Source: Bacillota bacterium (GTDB lineage Bacteria; Bacillota_A; Clostridia; Peptostreptococcales; Anaerovoracaceae). From it: 18,617 bases of DNA. A program made the translations under genes and the position numbers. The notes under the pieces were generated by a model, which did not search any database, was not told where the DNA came from, and saw only the letters and a list, made by a program, of their open reading frames with translations. The first letter of the stretch is position 1. Each line of letters opens with the position of its first letter. Shown piece by piece: positions 6,737 through 15,142 of the stretch. The DNA lies in NCBI GenBank assembly GCA_017437925.1, contig JAFRWQ010000131.1:1-18617 (forward strand), read 5' to 3'.

Positions 6737-8143
6737 ATGAGAAGCACTGATTTGAAGTTTTTGGCCGAGGCCTGCGGGGGAGAGCTCCGGGGCAGGCAGG
6801 ATATGATAGTGACCGGCGTGGGCATAGATTCCCGCCAGGTGGGAGAGGGAGACCTTTTCGTCTGCGTCAAGGGCCCCAGCAACGACGGGCACAGGTACAT
6901 GGGCCAGGCCTATGAGAGGGGCTGCCGCTGCTTTTTAGTCGATAACGAAGAGGCTGCGAAGGCCCGGCTGAAAGGGCTGGACGACTGCGCCTGGGTCCTT
7001 GCAAAAGACAGCCAGTATGCCTTTGAGATGATGGCAAAGGCATACATGGATCAGTTTGACCTGATCAAGATAGGGGTCACCGGAAGCACCGGCAAGACCT
7101 CCACCAAGGCCCTCTGCGCCGCCGTCATGTCGGCTAAATACCGCACGGCATGCAGCAAAAAGAATTACAACACCCATCTGGGCATCGCCATGACCTGCTT
7201 CCTCGCCGATGAGACCACAGAGGCTCTCATCATCGAGATGGGCATGGACAGAAAGGACGAGCTCTACGATTACTGCAAGTGGGTGAGGCCCCACGCGGCT
7301 CTCATAACCAACGTGGGCGTGGTCCACATGGAGTACATAGGAAGCCGCGAAGGCATAGCGGAAGAAAAGCTTAAGATCACAAGCTTCTTAAAGCCGGACC
7401 AGCCCCTCATATACAACTGCGACAGCCCCTTCCTCTCAAGGGAAGAGATACTCAAAAGAAGCTCGGGAAACTTCCGCATGATACCCTGCGGAGAAGGCGC
7501 AGAAGCTCAGGTCAAAATAAGCGAGATCAGGGACAGGGGGATGGAAGGCATAAGCTTCGTCCTTACTGCGGACGGAGTTTCGCAGGCCTTCGAACTGCCC
7601 TTCCTGGGGCTTCACAACGCCCATAACGGGGCTCTTGCCGCCGCCTTGGGCCTGGAGTACGGCATCAGCCTTTCAGAGGCTGCGAAGGCCATGCCCGGGG
7701 CCGAGATAGAGGCCAAGAGGCTTCAGGTCTTCCCCATAGGGGGCGCGGTGCTCATAGACGACAGCTACAACGCCAACCCGGATTCCATGGCCTCGGCCAT
7801 GAGGACCCTGGCCTCGGTCAAAGCGGAAAGGCGCATCGCCGTGATCTCGGACATGAGGGAGCTGGGAGACGCCATGAACGAGAGCCACATCGGGATAGGA
7901 AAGCTCGCCGCGGATCTGGGCATAGACGTGATGATGGCCATAGGAAGCATGAGGGCTTACTACGCCGAGGGCACGAGGCTCTCGGTAAAGCCCGTCCGCT
8001 TCATGGGCTTTGAGACGGCGGACGAGGCAAAGGACCTGCTCTTCGCCATGATAAAGCCCGGCGACGCGGTGCTGGTCAAAGGCTCCCTTTCGACGGGGAT
8101 ACACCTGCTCGCCGAAGAACTCAAGAAGAAATACGGCCTGTAA
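6737..8143 (+). CDS. murF: UDP-N-acetylmuramoyl-tripeptide--D-Ala-D-Ala ligase MurF
   Basis: MurF adds D-Ala-D-Ala to UDP-MurNAc-tripeptide, using ATP in the cytoplasm. The 468-residue length is normal. The Mur-ligase P-loop GVTGSTGKTST lies at 113-123, with EMGM, the central ITNVGVVHMEYIGS and the MurF-diagnostic DDSYNANPDSM. The last of these, with ISDMRELGDAMNESH, separates it from MurE. The usual MurF segment NNEIGVPLT is here NTHLGIAMT, so this is a somewhat divergent member. The start is 3 nt after the PBP stop with no evident SD, suggesting coupling. murE, often located just before murF, is missing. Confidence 0.94.
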   Translation: MRSTDLKFLAEACGGELRGRQDMIVTGVGIDSRQVGEGDLFVCVKGPSNDGHRYMGQAYERGCRCFLVDNEEAAKARLKGLDDCAWVLAKDSQYAFEMMAKAYMDQFDLIKIGVTGSTGKTSTKALCAAVMSAKYRTACSKKNYNTHLGIAMTCFLADETTEALIIEMGMDRKDELYDYCKWVRPHAALITNVGVVHMEYIGSREGIAEEKLKITSFLKPDQPLIYNCDSPFLSREEILKRSSGNFRMIPCGEGAEAQVKISEIRDRGMEGISFVLTADGVSQAFELPFLGLHNAHNGALAAALGLEYGISLSEAAKAMPGAEIEAKRLQVFPIGGAVLIDDSYNANPDSMASAMRTLASVKAERRIAVISDMRELGDAMNESHIGIGKLAADLGIDVMMAIGSMRAYYAEGTRLSVKPVRFMGFETADEAKDLLFAMIKPGDAVLVKGSLSTGIHLLAEELKKKYGL

Positions 8144-8164
8144 GCCCGAAAACAAGAGGACAGC

Positions 8165-9196
8165 ATGCAAATACTCATCGAAAACATAAAGGGATCCTGC
8201 CCCTATCTGGCGTTTCTTGCCGCGTCTTTCGCTCTCTGCGCCCTGGCCATGGCGGCGCTTCTTCCCGTGCTGAGAAGGCTCAAGGCCGGGCAGAGCATAA
8301 GGGAGGACGGCCCTCAGGCCCATCTGGCCAAGGCGGGGACTCCCACCATGGGCGGCATCGCGATGATCGCCGCCGTGACGGCCTGCGTTATAGCGGGAAT
8401 ACTGATTAAGCCCTCATACGGTGGAGGACCGGTCATATCCTCGGTCTCTTCGATGCTTTCAATGCTATTCGTCATGCTGGCCTACGGAGCCATAGGCTTC
8501 TTCGACGACTACATCAAGGTCACAAAGAAGCACAACGAGGGGCTTACCGCAAAGCAGAAGCTGGCCCTGCAGATACTCGCAGCCGCTGTATTCGCAGTCT
8601 GGAACGGGGGAGCCCACTACATGGTGGTGCCTTTCCTCGGGACTTTCAGGGTAGGCAAGGTATTCGGCATACTCTTTGAGGTCTTCGTCATGGTCGCCAT
8701 GACCAACGGAGTAAACCTGACCGACGGTCTTGACGGCCTGGCCGCGAGCGTGACCGCCGTAGCCGCCGCCTTCTTCATGCTGCTGGCCCCGAGGCTGGTC
8801 CTTTCCGAGACGGGGGTCTTCGCCGCCTGCATCTCGGGAGCCTGCCTGGGCTTTCTTTTGTACAACCGCCATCCCGCCAAAGTGTTCATGGGGGACACCG
8901 GGTCCCTCGCGCTGGGCGGAGGTCTCGCGGCCCTTGCCGCGGTCTCATGCGTTGAATGGGCCCTTCCCATAGCGGGAGGCATATACGTGGCCGAGGCCCT
9001 CTCGGTCATAATACAGGTCTTCGTGTTCAAGACCCAGAACGGACGCCGCTTCTTCAGAATGGCGCCCCTGCATCATCACTTCGAGCTGGGAGGCTGGGAC
9101 GAGGTAAAGGTCGTAAGGGTCTTTACCCTGGTCACTGCGGCCCTCTGCGTCATCGCCTACATAGGCATAATGGCGGCCCTCAGGAGAGCCGCTTAA
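8165..9196 (+). CDS. mraY: Phospho-N-acetylmuramoyl-pentapeptide-transferase MraY
   Basis: MraY transfers phospho-MurNAc-pentapeptide from UDP to undecaprenyl phosphate, forming lipid I. The 343-residue protein is a polytopic membrane protein of the usual length. Conserved residues are visible: KAGTPTMGG near the N-terminus, FFDDYIKV with Asp114/Asp115, NLTDGLDGLA (184-193), FMGDTGSLALGG with Asp244, and the HHHFELGGW motif at 303-311. An AGAGGA SD lies just upstream of the ATG. It sits between murF and murD, 12 nt from the latter. Confidence 0.97.
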   Translation: MQILIENIKGSCPYLAFLAASFALCALAMAALLPVLRRLKAGQSIREDGPQAHLAKAGTPTMGGIAMIAAVTACVIAGILIKPSYGGGPVISSVSSMLSMLFVMLAYGAIGFFDDYIKVTKKHNEGLTAKQKLALQILAAAVFAVWNGGAHYMVVPFLGTFRVGKVFGILFEVFVMVAMTNGVNLTDGLDGLAASVTAVAAAFFMLLAPRLVLSETGVFAACISGACLGFLLYNRHPAKVFMGDTGSLALGGGLAALAAVSCVEWALPIAGGIYVAEALSVIIQVFVFKTQNGRRFFRMAPLHHHFELGGWDEVKVVRVFTLVTAALCVIAYIGIMAALRRAA

Positions 9197-9208
9197 GGAG
9201 GAAGCGAA

Positions 9209-10585
9209 ATGGAAAAGATCCTTGTGCTGGGCCTGGGAAGATCGGGCCAGGCGGCCTTAAGGCTCCTTGCCGGAAGGGCGGACTTGAGTGTCTGGGATTC
9301 CAAGGCCGAAGAGCGCTTTGACCCCGGGCTTGTAAAAGATCTCAGGGATAAAGGGGTAAAGTTTTTCTTCGGGGACAAGCCCTCTCCCAAGGGCTGGGAC
9401 AAGCTCATATTAAGCCCCGGTGTCCCCTCGAAGCTGGATCTTGTAAGGGAAGCGGCGGCTGACGGCGCGGTTATTTCGGGCGAGCTTCAGCTGGCCTACG
9501 AGAACTGCCCCGGGATATTCCTCGGGATAACCGGGACCAACGGCAAGACCACCACGACCACCCTGGTCGGTGAGATGGTGAAAGCCTCCGGCAGGCCTGC
9601 CGAGGTCGTCGGGAATATCGGTCTTCCCGTTGCCGATACCGTCAATGGTGTTGACTGTAACACAGTTATGGTAACTGAGATATCAAGCTTTCAGCTTGAG
9701 ACCATTTCGACCTTCAGGCCCAGGGTATCCGCCATACTCAACATAACTCCCGACCACCTGGACAGGCACGGAAGCTTTGAAGAGTACGCGAGAGTCAAGC
9801 ACCTGGTCCACCTGAACCAGACAGAAGACGATTTCTATGTGTTCAACGCCGACGATCCCCTGCTCATGGAGCACGCGAGGGGAATGGAGGGCGGTCCGAA
9901 GAAGGTCCCCTTCTCAAGGAAGCTCTCTAAAGAAGAGCTTGGAAGCATATTCGGAGACTGCAGCTGCGCCTTCGTTGAAGACGGGAAGCTTTGCTTTATG
10001 AGAGGAGACGAAAAGACCGTCCTCTGCGGCAGGGATGAGCTCCTCATCCCGGGGCTTCACAACCTGGAGAACGCCCTGGCGGCGGCCGCCGTCGCCCTCT
10101 CGGCCGGCATAGAGCCCGAAGCGGTCTCGAAGGCTTTGAGAAGCTTTAAAGGCGTTGAGCACCGCATAGAGTTCGTCAGGGAATTCGAGGGCGTAAGGTA
10201 CGTCAACGACTCCAAGGGCACCAATCCCGACGCCTCGATCAAGGCAATAGAAGCGACCTCGACCCCCATTCTTCTCATAGCGGGAGGCTACGAAAAGAAC
10301 TCCGACTTCACCGATTTTATCAACGGTTTCGGCGGCAAGGTCAGATATCTGCTGCTTTTGGGCCAGACCGCGAGGCGTTTTGCCGACACCGCCCTCAAGT
10401 GCGGCTTCCCGGAAGATCGGATGATATTCTGCGAGAACATGGAGCAGTGCGTCGGGAACGGCAGAAGGCTTGCAAAGCCCGGCGATACGGTGCTTCTTTC
10501 CCCCGCCTCGGCCAGCTGGGGGATGTACGACAACTACGAGAAGAGGGGAGAGCATTTCAAGGCTCTCGTAAACGCTCTCAGATAA
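9209..10585 (+). CDS. murD: UDP-N-acetylmuramoylalanine--D-glutamate ligase MurD
   Basis: MurD attaches D-glutamate to UDP-MurNAc-L-Ala with ATP hydrolysis. The 458-residue protein has a short N-terminal nucleotide-fold domain (LVLGLGRSGQAA), the P-loop GITGTNGKTTTTTL (Lys113), EISSFQL, NITPDHLDRH and NDSKGTNPDAS. The C-terminal LLSPASASWGMYDNYEKRGEHF is typical of MurD. A strong SD (AAGGAGG, 9195-9201) lies 7 nt before the ATG and overlaps the mraY stop codon. Confidence 0.97.
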   Translation: MEKILVLGLGRSGQAALRLLAGRADLSVWDSKAEERFDPGLVKDLRDKGVKFFFGDKPSPKGWDKLILSPGVPSKLDLVREAAADGAVISGELQLAYENCPGIFLGITGTNGKTTTTTLVGEMVKASGRPAEVVGNIGLPVADTVNGVDCNTVMVTEISSFQLETISTFRPRVSAILNITPDHLDRHGSFEEYARVKHLVHLNQTEDDFYVFNADDPLLMEHARGMEGGPKKVPFSRKLSKEELGSIFGDCSCAFVEDGKLCFMRGDEKTVLCGRDELLIPGLHNLENALAAAAVALSAGIEPEAVSKALRSFKGVEHRIEFVREFEGVRYVNDSKGTNPDASIKAIEATSTPILLIAGGYEKNSDFTDFINGFGGKVRYLLLLGQTARRFADTALKCGFPEDRMIFCENMEQCVGNGRRLAKPGDTVLLSPASASWGMYDNYEKRGEHFKALVNALR

Positions 10586-10618
10586 AGGCGCTGTCATAAG
10601 CGCAGAACGTGAAGGATA

Positions 10619-11833
10619 ATGGCGGAAAAGGGCGAGAAGCTTAAGAAACAGGACGGAGACCTCTGGATAGTCGTTTTGACGGCTGCCCTGTCCATCTTCG
10701 GCCTCATAATGGTTTTCAGCTCAAGCCTCTACGTGTCCATGAGCAAGTTCGGCAACGCCTACAACTACCTGCTCGAGGACCTCAAGTGGATGGCTGTGGG
10801 CTGGGCTGCCTTTATATTCTTTTCGCGCTTCGACTACCGCTTCATCAGGCCCTTCGCCAAGGTGGTGCTGCTGGTCGGCCTCATATTGCTGCTGCTCATC
10901 TACACGCCCATGGGCATAACCCTGAACAACGCAACCCGCTGGCTCAATTTCAAGTTCTTCACGGTCATGCCCGGCGAGGTCATCAAGACCTGCCTCATCA
11001 TATATCTTGCAAGGTTTTACGCCGACGATCCCGACAGGGTAAACATAAGGCTTCTTCCCGGCAAGGGCAAGAACAAAGATAAGCGCTGCGGCGTCAAGAC
11101 CCTGCTGCCCCTTCTGTGGGTCGCGGCACTCATGGGCGTATGCTTCATCCTCATATACAAGCAGCCCAATTTCTCCACCGCGGGCATAGTCGTGATGCTC
11201 ATAGCCGGCATAGTCTTTACCGCGGGACTTCCCCTGTATCTGGTGGTCGCCGCGGCGGCCGCCGGAGGAGTCGCCCTGGTTTACTTCTACAACTCCCCGG
11301 CTTTCGGAGAATACATGAGGACCAGGATCACAGGCTTTACCGACCCCTTCCTCGACCCCCTGGGCGACGGCTATCAGGTGGTGCAGGGACTTCTCGCCAT
11401 GGGTTCCGGCGGAGTGACCGGCGTGGGCCTGGGGCAGAGCATACAGAAGACCCTCTACCTTCCCGAGCCCATGAACGACTTCATACTGGCCATCATAGGA
11501 GAAGAACTGGGCCTGGTGGGAGTCGTAGCCCTCATAATGCTTTATATCGCAGTGATCTGGCGGGTGTTCCGCACGGCGATACACTGCAAAGATTACTTCG
11601 GGATGCTTCTTGCTTCAGGAGTGGGAATACATCTTTCGCTTCAGGTAATACTCAACATCGCGGTGGTAACGGCGTCGTTCCCGCCCACCGGGGTGGTCCT
11701 CCCCCTGATCAGCCTGGGCGGCAACGCCACCATACTGGTCCTGGCGGAGCTGGGTATAGTCATGAACATCTCAAGGCGCAGCGCAATGCTGAACGCCGCC
11801 GCAAAGGAGAAGCAGGAGGCCGCCCAACAATGA
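10619..11833 (+). CDS. ftsW: SEDS-family peptidoglycan glycosyltransferase FtsW/SpoVE
   Basis: FtsW polymerises lipid II into glycan strands at the septum together with its cognate class B PBP, encoded upstream. The 404-residue protein has about ten hydrophobic segments. SEDS motifs include NNATRWLNF, KQPNFSTA, LLAMGSGGVTGVGLGQS and LPEPMNDFILAIIGEELG, where Asp287 is the expected catalytic residue. The motif TGVVLPLISLGGNA differs from the common LPFISYGGSS (Tyr to Leu, Ser-Ser to Asn-Ala). The loop GKGKNKDKR near residue 150 is strongly basic. GAAGGA lies very close to the ATG. The stop TGA overlaps the murG start (ATGA). Confidence 0.95.
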   Translation: MAEKGEKLKKQDGDLWIVVLTAALSIFGLIMVFSSSLYVSMSKFGNAYNYLLEDLKWMAVGWAAFIFFSRFDYRFIRPFAKVVLLVGLILLLLIYTPMGITLNNATRWLNFKFFTVMPGEVIKTCLIIYLARFYADDPDRVNIRLLPGKGKNKDKRCGVKTLLPLLWVAALMGVCFILIYKQPNFSTAGIVVMLIAGIVFTAGLPLYLVVAAAAAGGVALVYFYNSPAFGEYMRTRITGFTDPFLDPLGDGYQVVQGLLAMGSGGVTGVGLGQSIQKTLYLPEPMNDFILAIIGEELGLVGVVALIMLYIAVIWRVFRTAIHCKDYFGMLLASGVGIHLSLQVILNIAVVTASFPPTGVVLPLISLGGNATILVLAELGIVMNISRRSAMLNAAAKEKQEAAQQ

Positions 11834-12930
11834 AGAAGATACTGCTCAGCTGCGGAGGCACGGGTGGACACATTTACCCGGCCATTGCCATAGCGTCCAA
11901 GATAAAAGAGCATCAGCCCGACGCCGAGATACTTTTCATCGGCACCAAGAAGGGCATGGAGAACAGGCTCGTCCCCGACGCAGGCTTTGAGATCAAAGGC
12001 ATAGACGCCTCAGGCCTCAACAGGACCAGCATAGTAAAGAACGTCAAGACCCTTGAGAACATGATACACGGAAGCCGCGACGCCGCGGCCATCATCAAGG
12101 ACTTTGCCCCCGACGCCGCCATAGGCACCGGAGGCTACGTCACCTGGACCGTGATATCCCAGGCACACAGGGCAGGCATACCCTGCTATATCCACGAGCA
12201 GAACGCGGTCCCGGGCCTTACCAACAAGATGCTCCAGACCGTCGCCGACAAAGTCTTCATAAGCTTTGAGGAATCGGCGTCGTCCTTCAGGCATCGCGAA
12301 AAGACCGTCTTCACCGGAAACCCCATCAGGGCCCAGTTCACAGGCCTCAACAAGGCCGAGTGCAGGAAGAGCCTCGGGATAGCGGATGATGAGAAGTTCA
12401 TACTTCTCTTCGGGGGAAGCCTCGGAGCCGAGGTCCTCAACGAAGCCTGCCTGCGCCTCATCGGCGAGATGCCGGACAGCGGGATGAGGCTGTATTTCGT
12501 GACAGGGAAGCGCTACTACGAGGAGATCGCGAAGCGCATAAAGGAAGAGGGGCTCGAAAAGCCCTGCGTGACCCTGCTGGACTACGCCGACAACATGCCG
12601 GTGCTGATGAAGGCTTCCGACCTTGTCATAAGCAGGGCGGGGGCCATAGCCCTCTCCGAGATACTGGCCTGCGCCAGGCCCTCGGTGCTGGTGCCTTCCC
12701 CCAACGTGACCAACAACCATCAGTACTACAACGCCAAAGCCGCGTCCGACGCCGGAGCCTCCCTGCTTATCGAGGAGAAGGATATAACGGAAGACCTGAG
12801 CCGCTTCTCCAAGGCCGTTCTCGCCCTGGCAGAGGACGACGAAAGGCTGGGGGCCATGTCTGTTAACGCCTCCGCCATAGCGGTCACAGACGCGGCCGAG
12901 AGGATATACCGGGAACTGGGACTGGAGTAA
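11830..12930 (+). CDS. murG: Lipid II synthase MurG (UDP-GlcNAc transferase)
   Basis: MurG adds GlcNAc from UDP-GlcNAc to lipid I at the inner membrane face, giving lipid II. The 366-residue length is normal. The N-terminal GGTGGHIYPAIAIA (residues 9-22) is the classic glycine loop, followed by GTGGYVT, HEQNAVPGLTNK, FGGSLGAEVLN, SRAGAIALSEI and VTNNHQYYNA. The ATG overlaps the ftsW stop by 4 nt and an AGGAGG lies about 10 nt upstream. The frame stays open upstream inside ftsW, but the conserved start is unmistakable. Confidence 0.97.
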   Translation: MKKILLSCGGTGGHIYPAIAIASKIKEHQPDAEILFIGTKKGMENRLVPDAGFEIKGIDASGLNRTSIVKNVKTLENMIHGSRDAAAIIKDFAPDAAIGTGGYVTWTVISQAHRAGIPCYIHEQNAVPGLTNKMLQTVADKVFISFEESASSFRHREKTVFTGNPIRAQFTGLNKAECRKSLGIADDEKFILLFGGSLGAEVLNEACLRLIGEMPDSGMRLYFVTGKRYYEEIAKRIKEEGLEKPCVTLLDYADNMPVLMKASDLVISRAGAIALSEILACARPSVLVPSPNVTNNHQYYNAKAASDAGASLLIEEKDITEDLSRFSKAVLALAEDDERLGAMSVNASAIAVTDAAERIYRELGLE

Positions 12931-12931
12931 C

Positions 12932-13822
12932 ATGGACAGCGAAAAGCTTGAAAAGACAGCGAATACCGGAGCCGAGGCGGCGATAGCGGCCTTTGAGGCA
13001 GCGTCCGCAGGGGGATCCTTCGGAGAAGAAGAAAAGCCCGCGGAGCAGAGCGAAGCGCCCGCCAAAAGCCCGAAGAAGGCCAAGAAGAGGAAGAAGGTCA
13101 AGAGAAGAAAGAGAAGGGGCGGATCCCGCCTCCTGGGCTTCCTAATTTTCGCCGCGCTGTGCGTAGGTCTGTATTACTTTGCGATCTCAGACTTCTTTAC
13201 CATAACAGATATACAGGTAAGCGGCAATAAGTTCTACACCGGAGCCCAGGTCCACAGGCTCTCGGGCCTTAAGACCGGCTACAATCTCTTCACCACCGAC
13301 CTGGGAGAGGCTAAGGAAAAGCTTCTCGAAGATCCCTACATCAGGCTGGCCAGTATCAAGAGGATCCTACCCGGGACCTTGAGCATCGAGATCGAAGAGA
13401 GGACCGAGTACGCCGCCGTGCCCTACGGCGAGCAGTACATACTGATAGACAACGAAGGCCTCGTGCTGCGCCTTAGCGACAACAAGCCGGTGCTCCCCCT
13501 CCTTGAGGGCATGATAATCACCGACATGACACCGGGCCAGCCCCTGGCCGTCGAGCAGGCCTACCTCCTCACCGACACCCTTCAGATGATCAGCGTCATG
13601 GAGGAGAACGACCTCTACTTCAAGAAGATCAACTTCTCACTGGTCATAGTAAAGGCCTATATCTACGACGATTACTACATAGAGGGCACCCCCGAGCACA
13701 TCACCGACAACATGAAGCGCATCCACCAGCTCATCGAGGAGCACTACAAGCAGGGGATAATCAGGGGAGTCATCAGGGTCAGCAAGGGGAATTACATGGC
13801 CTTCGACCCCAAAATAGACTGA
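12932..13822 (+). CDS. ftsQ: Cell division protein FtsQ/DivIB with POTRA domain
   Basis: This 296-residue bitopic protein has a cytoplasmic tail of about 65 residues that is first acidic and then extremely basic (Lys/Arg cluster at about 48-62). One membrane helix (about 67-84) follows. A POTRA domain begins at ITDIQVSGNKFYTGAQV (about 91-107), and the FtsQ-like region KRILPGTLSIEIEERTEYAAV comes next. FtsQ/DivIB recruits FtsL and FtsB/DivIC to the divisome. It starts 1 nt after the murG stop, which suggests coupling, and is the last gene before the ftsZ leader. Confidence 0.92.
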   Translation: MDSEKLEKTANTGAEAAIAAFEAASAGGSFGEEEKPAEQSEAPAKSPKKAKKRKKVKRRKRRGGSRLLGFLIFAALCVGLYYFAISDFFTITDIQVSGNKFYTGAQVHRLSGLKTGYNLFTTDLGEAKEKLLEDPYIRLASIKRILPGTLSIEIEERTEYAAVPYGEQYILIDNEGLVLRLSDNKPVLPLLEGMIITDMTPGQPLAVEQAYLLTDTLQMISVMEENDLYFKKINFSLVIVKAYIYDDYYIEGTPEHITDNMKRIHQLIEEHYKQGIIRGVIRVSKGNYMAFDPKID

Positions 13823-13844
13823 TATGAGCCGGTTCAAAACCGAA

Positions 13845-13870
13845 AAGCAGGGCTTGAAGAGGCCCTGCTT
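13845..13870 (+). terminator. Hairpin after ftsQ (possible terminator)
   Basis: AAGCAGGGC (13845-13853) pairs perfectly with GCCCTGCTT (13862-13870) over 9 bp, with an 8-nt loop. The sequence after it (ATTCGCG) lacks a proper T-tract, so termination may be partial; ftsZ could receive some readthrough from the dcw operon. A smaller hairpin, CGGTT/AACCG (13830-13842), lies just before it. Confidence 0.5.
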
Positions 13871-13881
13871 ATTCGCGTGAA

Positions 13882-13980
13882 ATTTCTTTTCAAAAAAGAA
13901 ATATATATAGTGCATGAACGGGCTCCATATGCTAAAATACTACTGTATATATTATTACAGCATTTAACAGGAGGGACAAA
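13882..13980 (+). promoter_or_regulatory. ftsZ: AT-rich ftsZ leader with likely own promoter and strong SD
   Basis: This stretch is much richer in A/T than its surroundings. It holds a 9-bp A/T hairpin ATTTCTTTT/AAAAGAAAT (13882-13902) and an extended -10 TGCTAAAAT (13930-13938) without a good -35. It also holds an imperfect inverted repeat CTGTA/TACAG (13943-13960) and the SD AGGAGG (13969-13974), 6 nt before the ATG. The promoter call is inferred; the SD is clear and far stronger than most in the upstream operon, as suits an abundant protein. Confidence 0.55.
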
Positions 13981-15087
13981 ATGCCCGCTACTTTCCAATT
14001 CGACGCACCCGCTGAAAGCCCTGCCAATATAAAAGTCGTCGGTATAGGCGGCGGAGGCTGCAACGCAGTCAACAGAATGATAGACGCCAACATCCAGGGC
14101 GTCAGCTTTATAGCGGTCAACACCGATAAGCAGGTCTTAAGCCGCAACAAGGCCGAGACCAAGATCCAGATAGGCGAGAAGCTCACCCAGGGCCTGGGCG
14201 CCGGCGGAAACCCCGAAGTGGGTCAGAAATCCGCCGAAGAGAGCATAGAGACCATAGAAAAAGCCCTGCAGGGAAGCGACATGATCTTCATCACCGCGGG
14301 CATGGGCGGCGGTACCGGAACCGGCGCGGCCCCCATCATCGCCAAGGCGGCCAGAAGCTCCGGAGCCCTTACTGTGGGAGTGGTCACCAGACCCTTTACC
14401 TTCGAAGGCAAGAAGCGCAAAGAGCATGCCGAACTGGGCATCAAATTCCTTAAGAATTACGTGGACTCCCTGGTCGTGGTACCCAACGACAGGCTCCTTG
14501 AGATAAGCGAAAAGGCGACCCCGCTCATGCAGGCCTTCTCCATGGCCGACGAAGTCTTAAAGCAGGGCGTCGACGGCATCTGCAGCCTGATCACCGACAG
14601 CGGCCTCATCAACCTTGACTTCGCCGACGTCAAGACCATAATGAGCGACAAGGGCATAGCCCACATGGGCGTTGGCAGAGCCAGCGGAGAAGACAGGGTC
14701 AAGCAGGCCATCAAGAACGCGGTAGAAAGCCCGCTCCTTGAGACCAGCGTCAGCGGCGCCAGCGGCGTCCTCCTCAACATAGCCGGCGGCTACGACCTGG
14801 CCATGTACGAGGTCAACGACGCGGCCGACTTCATCCACCAGCAGGCCGATGAAGACGCCATGATCATCGTGGGCTGCTCCATCAAGGAAGAGCTCAAGGA
14901 CGAGATCGTTGTCACCGTCATCGCGACGGGCTTTGAAAAGAAGGCCTCTGTTGACGAACCGGTGGTATCGGAAAAGGTCGAGACCGATAAGGACGCTCCC
15001 ATACCGGCTGCCCCCACGGCCAGCTACAATCCGGACAACGACTTCCCGATACCGACGTTCCTTAAAAACCACAACTTGGATCGTTAG
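13981..15087 (+). CDS. ftsZ: Cell division protein FtsZ
   Basis: FtsZ is the tubulin-like GTPase that forms the division ring. The 368-residue protein has the nucleotide-binding [12 protein letters not shown] (23-34), the tubulin signature [12 protein letters not shown] (107-118) and the T7 loop NLDFADVK with Asp213. A linker rich in Glu, Asp, Pro and Ala follows, ending in the conserved C-terminal peptide [14 protein letters not shown] that binds partners such as FtsA, SepF or ZipA-type anchors. It has its own leader and terminator and so forms a separate transcription unit. No ftsA precedes it. It ends in TAG. Confidence 0.98.
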   Translation: MPATFQFDAPAESPANIKVVGIGGGGCNAVNRMIDANIQGVSFIAVNTDKQVLSRNKAETKIQIGEKLTQGLGAGGNPEVGQKSAEESIETIEKALQGSDMIFITAGMGGGTGTGAAPIIAKAARSSGALTVGVVTRPFTFEGKKRKEHAELGIKFLKNYVDSLVVVPNDRLLEISEKATPLMQAFSMADEVLKQGVDGICSLITDSGLINLDFADVKTIMSDKGIAHMGVGRASGEDRVKQAIKNAVESPLLETSVSGASGVLLNIAGGYDLAMYEVNDAADFIHQQADEDAMIIVGCSIKEELKDEIVVTVIATGFEKKASVDEPVVSEKVETDKDAPIPAAPTASYNPDNDFPIPTFLKNHNLDR

Positions 15088-15100
15088 AACAGGCAAGCAG

Positions 15101-15128
15101 GAAGCCGGTGATCTCACCGGCTTCTTTT
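15101..15128 (+). terminator. Terminator after ftsZ
   Basis: GAAGCCGGTG (15101-15110) pairs with CACCGGCTTC (15115-15124) over 10 bp with loop ATCT, followed by TTTT (15125-15128). It lies 13 nt after the ftsZ stop. The next gene starts 14 nt beyond it. Confidence 0.88.
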
Positions 15129-15142
15129 ACTAAATATCCTGA

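Noticed and set aside
4529..6892. A 787-codon antisense open frame opposite the PBP gene
   Set aside because: The sense strand encodes a PBP with all catalytic motifs. The antisense protein has no recognisable domain and arises from the lack of stop-complement codons in GC-rich, G/C-ending codons.
10588..10603. Small hairpin GCGCT/AGCGC between murD and ftsW
   Set aside because: Only 5 bp with no T-tract; too weak to call a terminator or a regulatory element.
11116..11829. N-terminal extension of murG inside ftsW
   Set aside because: The frame is open by chance; the MurG N-terminus (KKILLSCGGTGGH) begins at 11830 with the classic ATGA overlap.
12010..13101. Long antisense frames opposite murG/ftsQ and (15767-16828) opposite the methyltransferase gene/pheS
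   Set aside because: Both are shadows of well-identified sense genes, with no SD, family motif or operon context.
13943..13960. LexA (SOS) box-like CTG...CAG upstream of ftsZ
   Set aside because: The spacing between CTG and CAG is 12 nt, not the 10 of the proteobacterial box, and it does not match the Bacillus-type GAAC/GTTC box. Kept only as an inverted repeat of unknown meaning.
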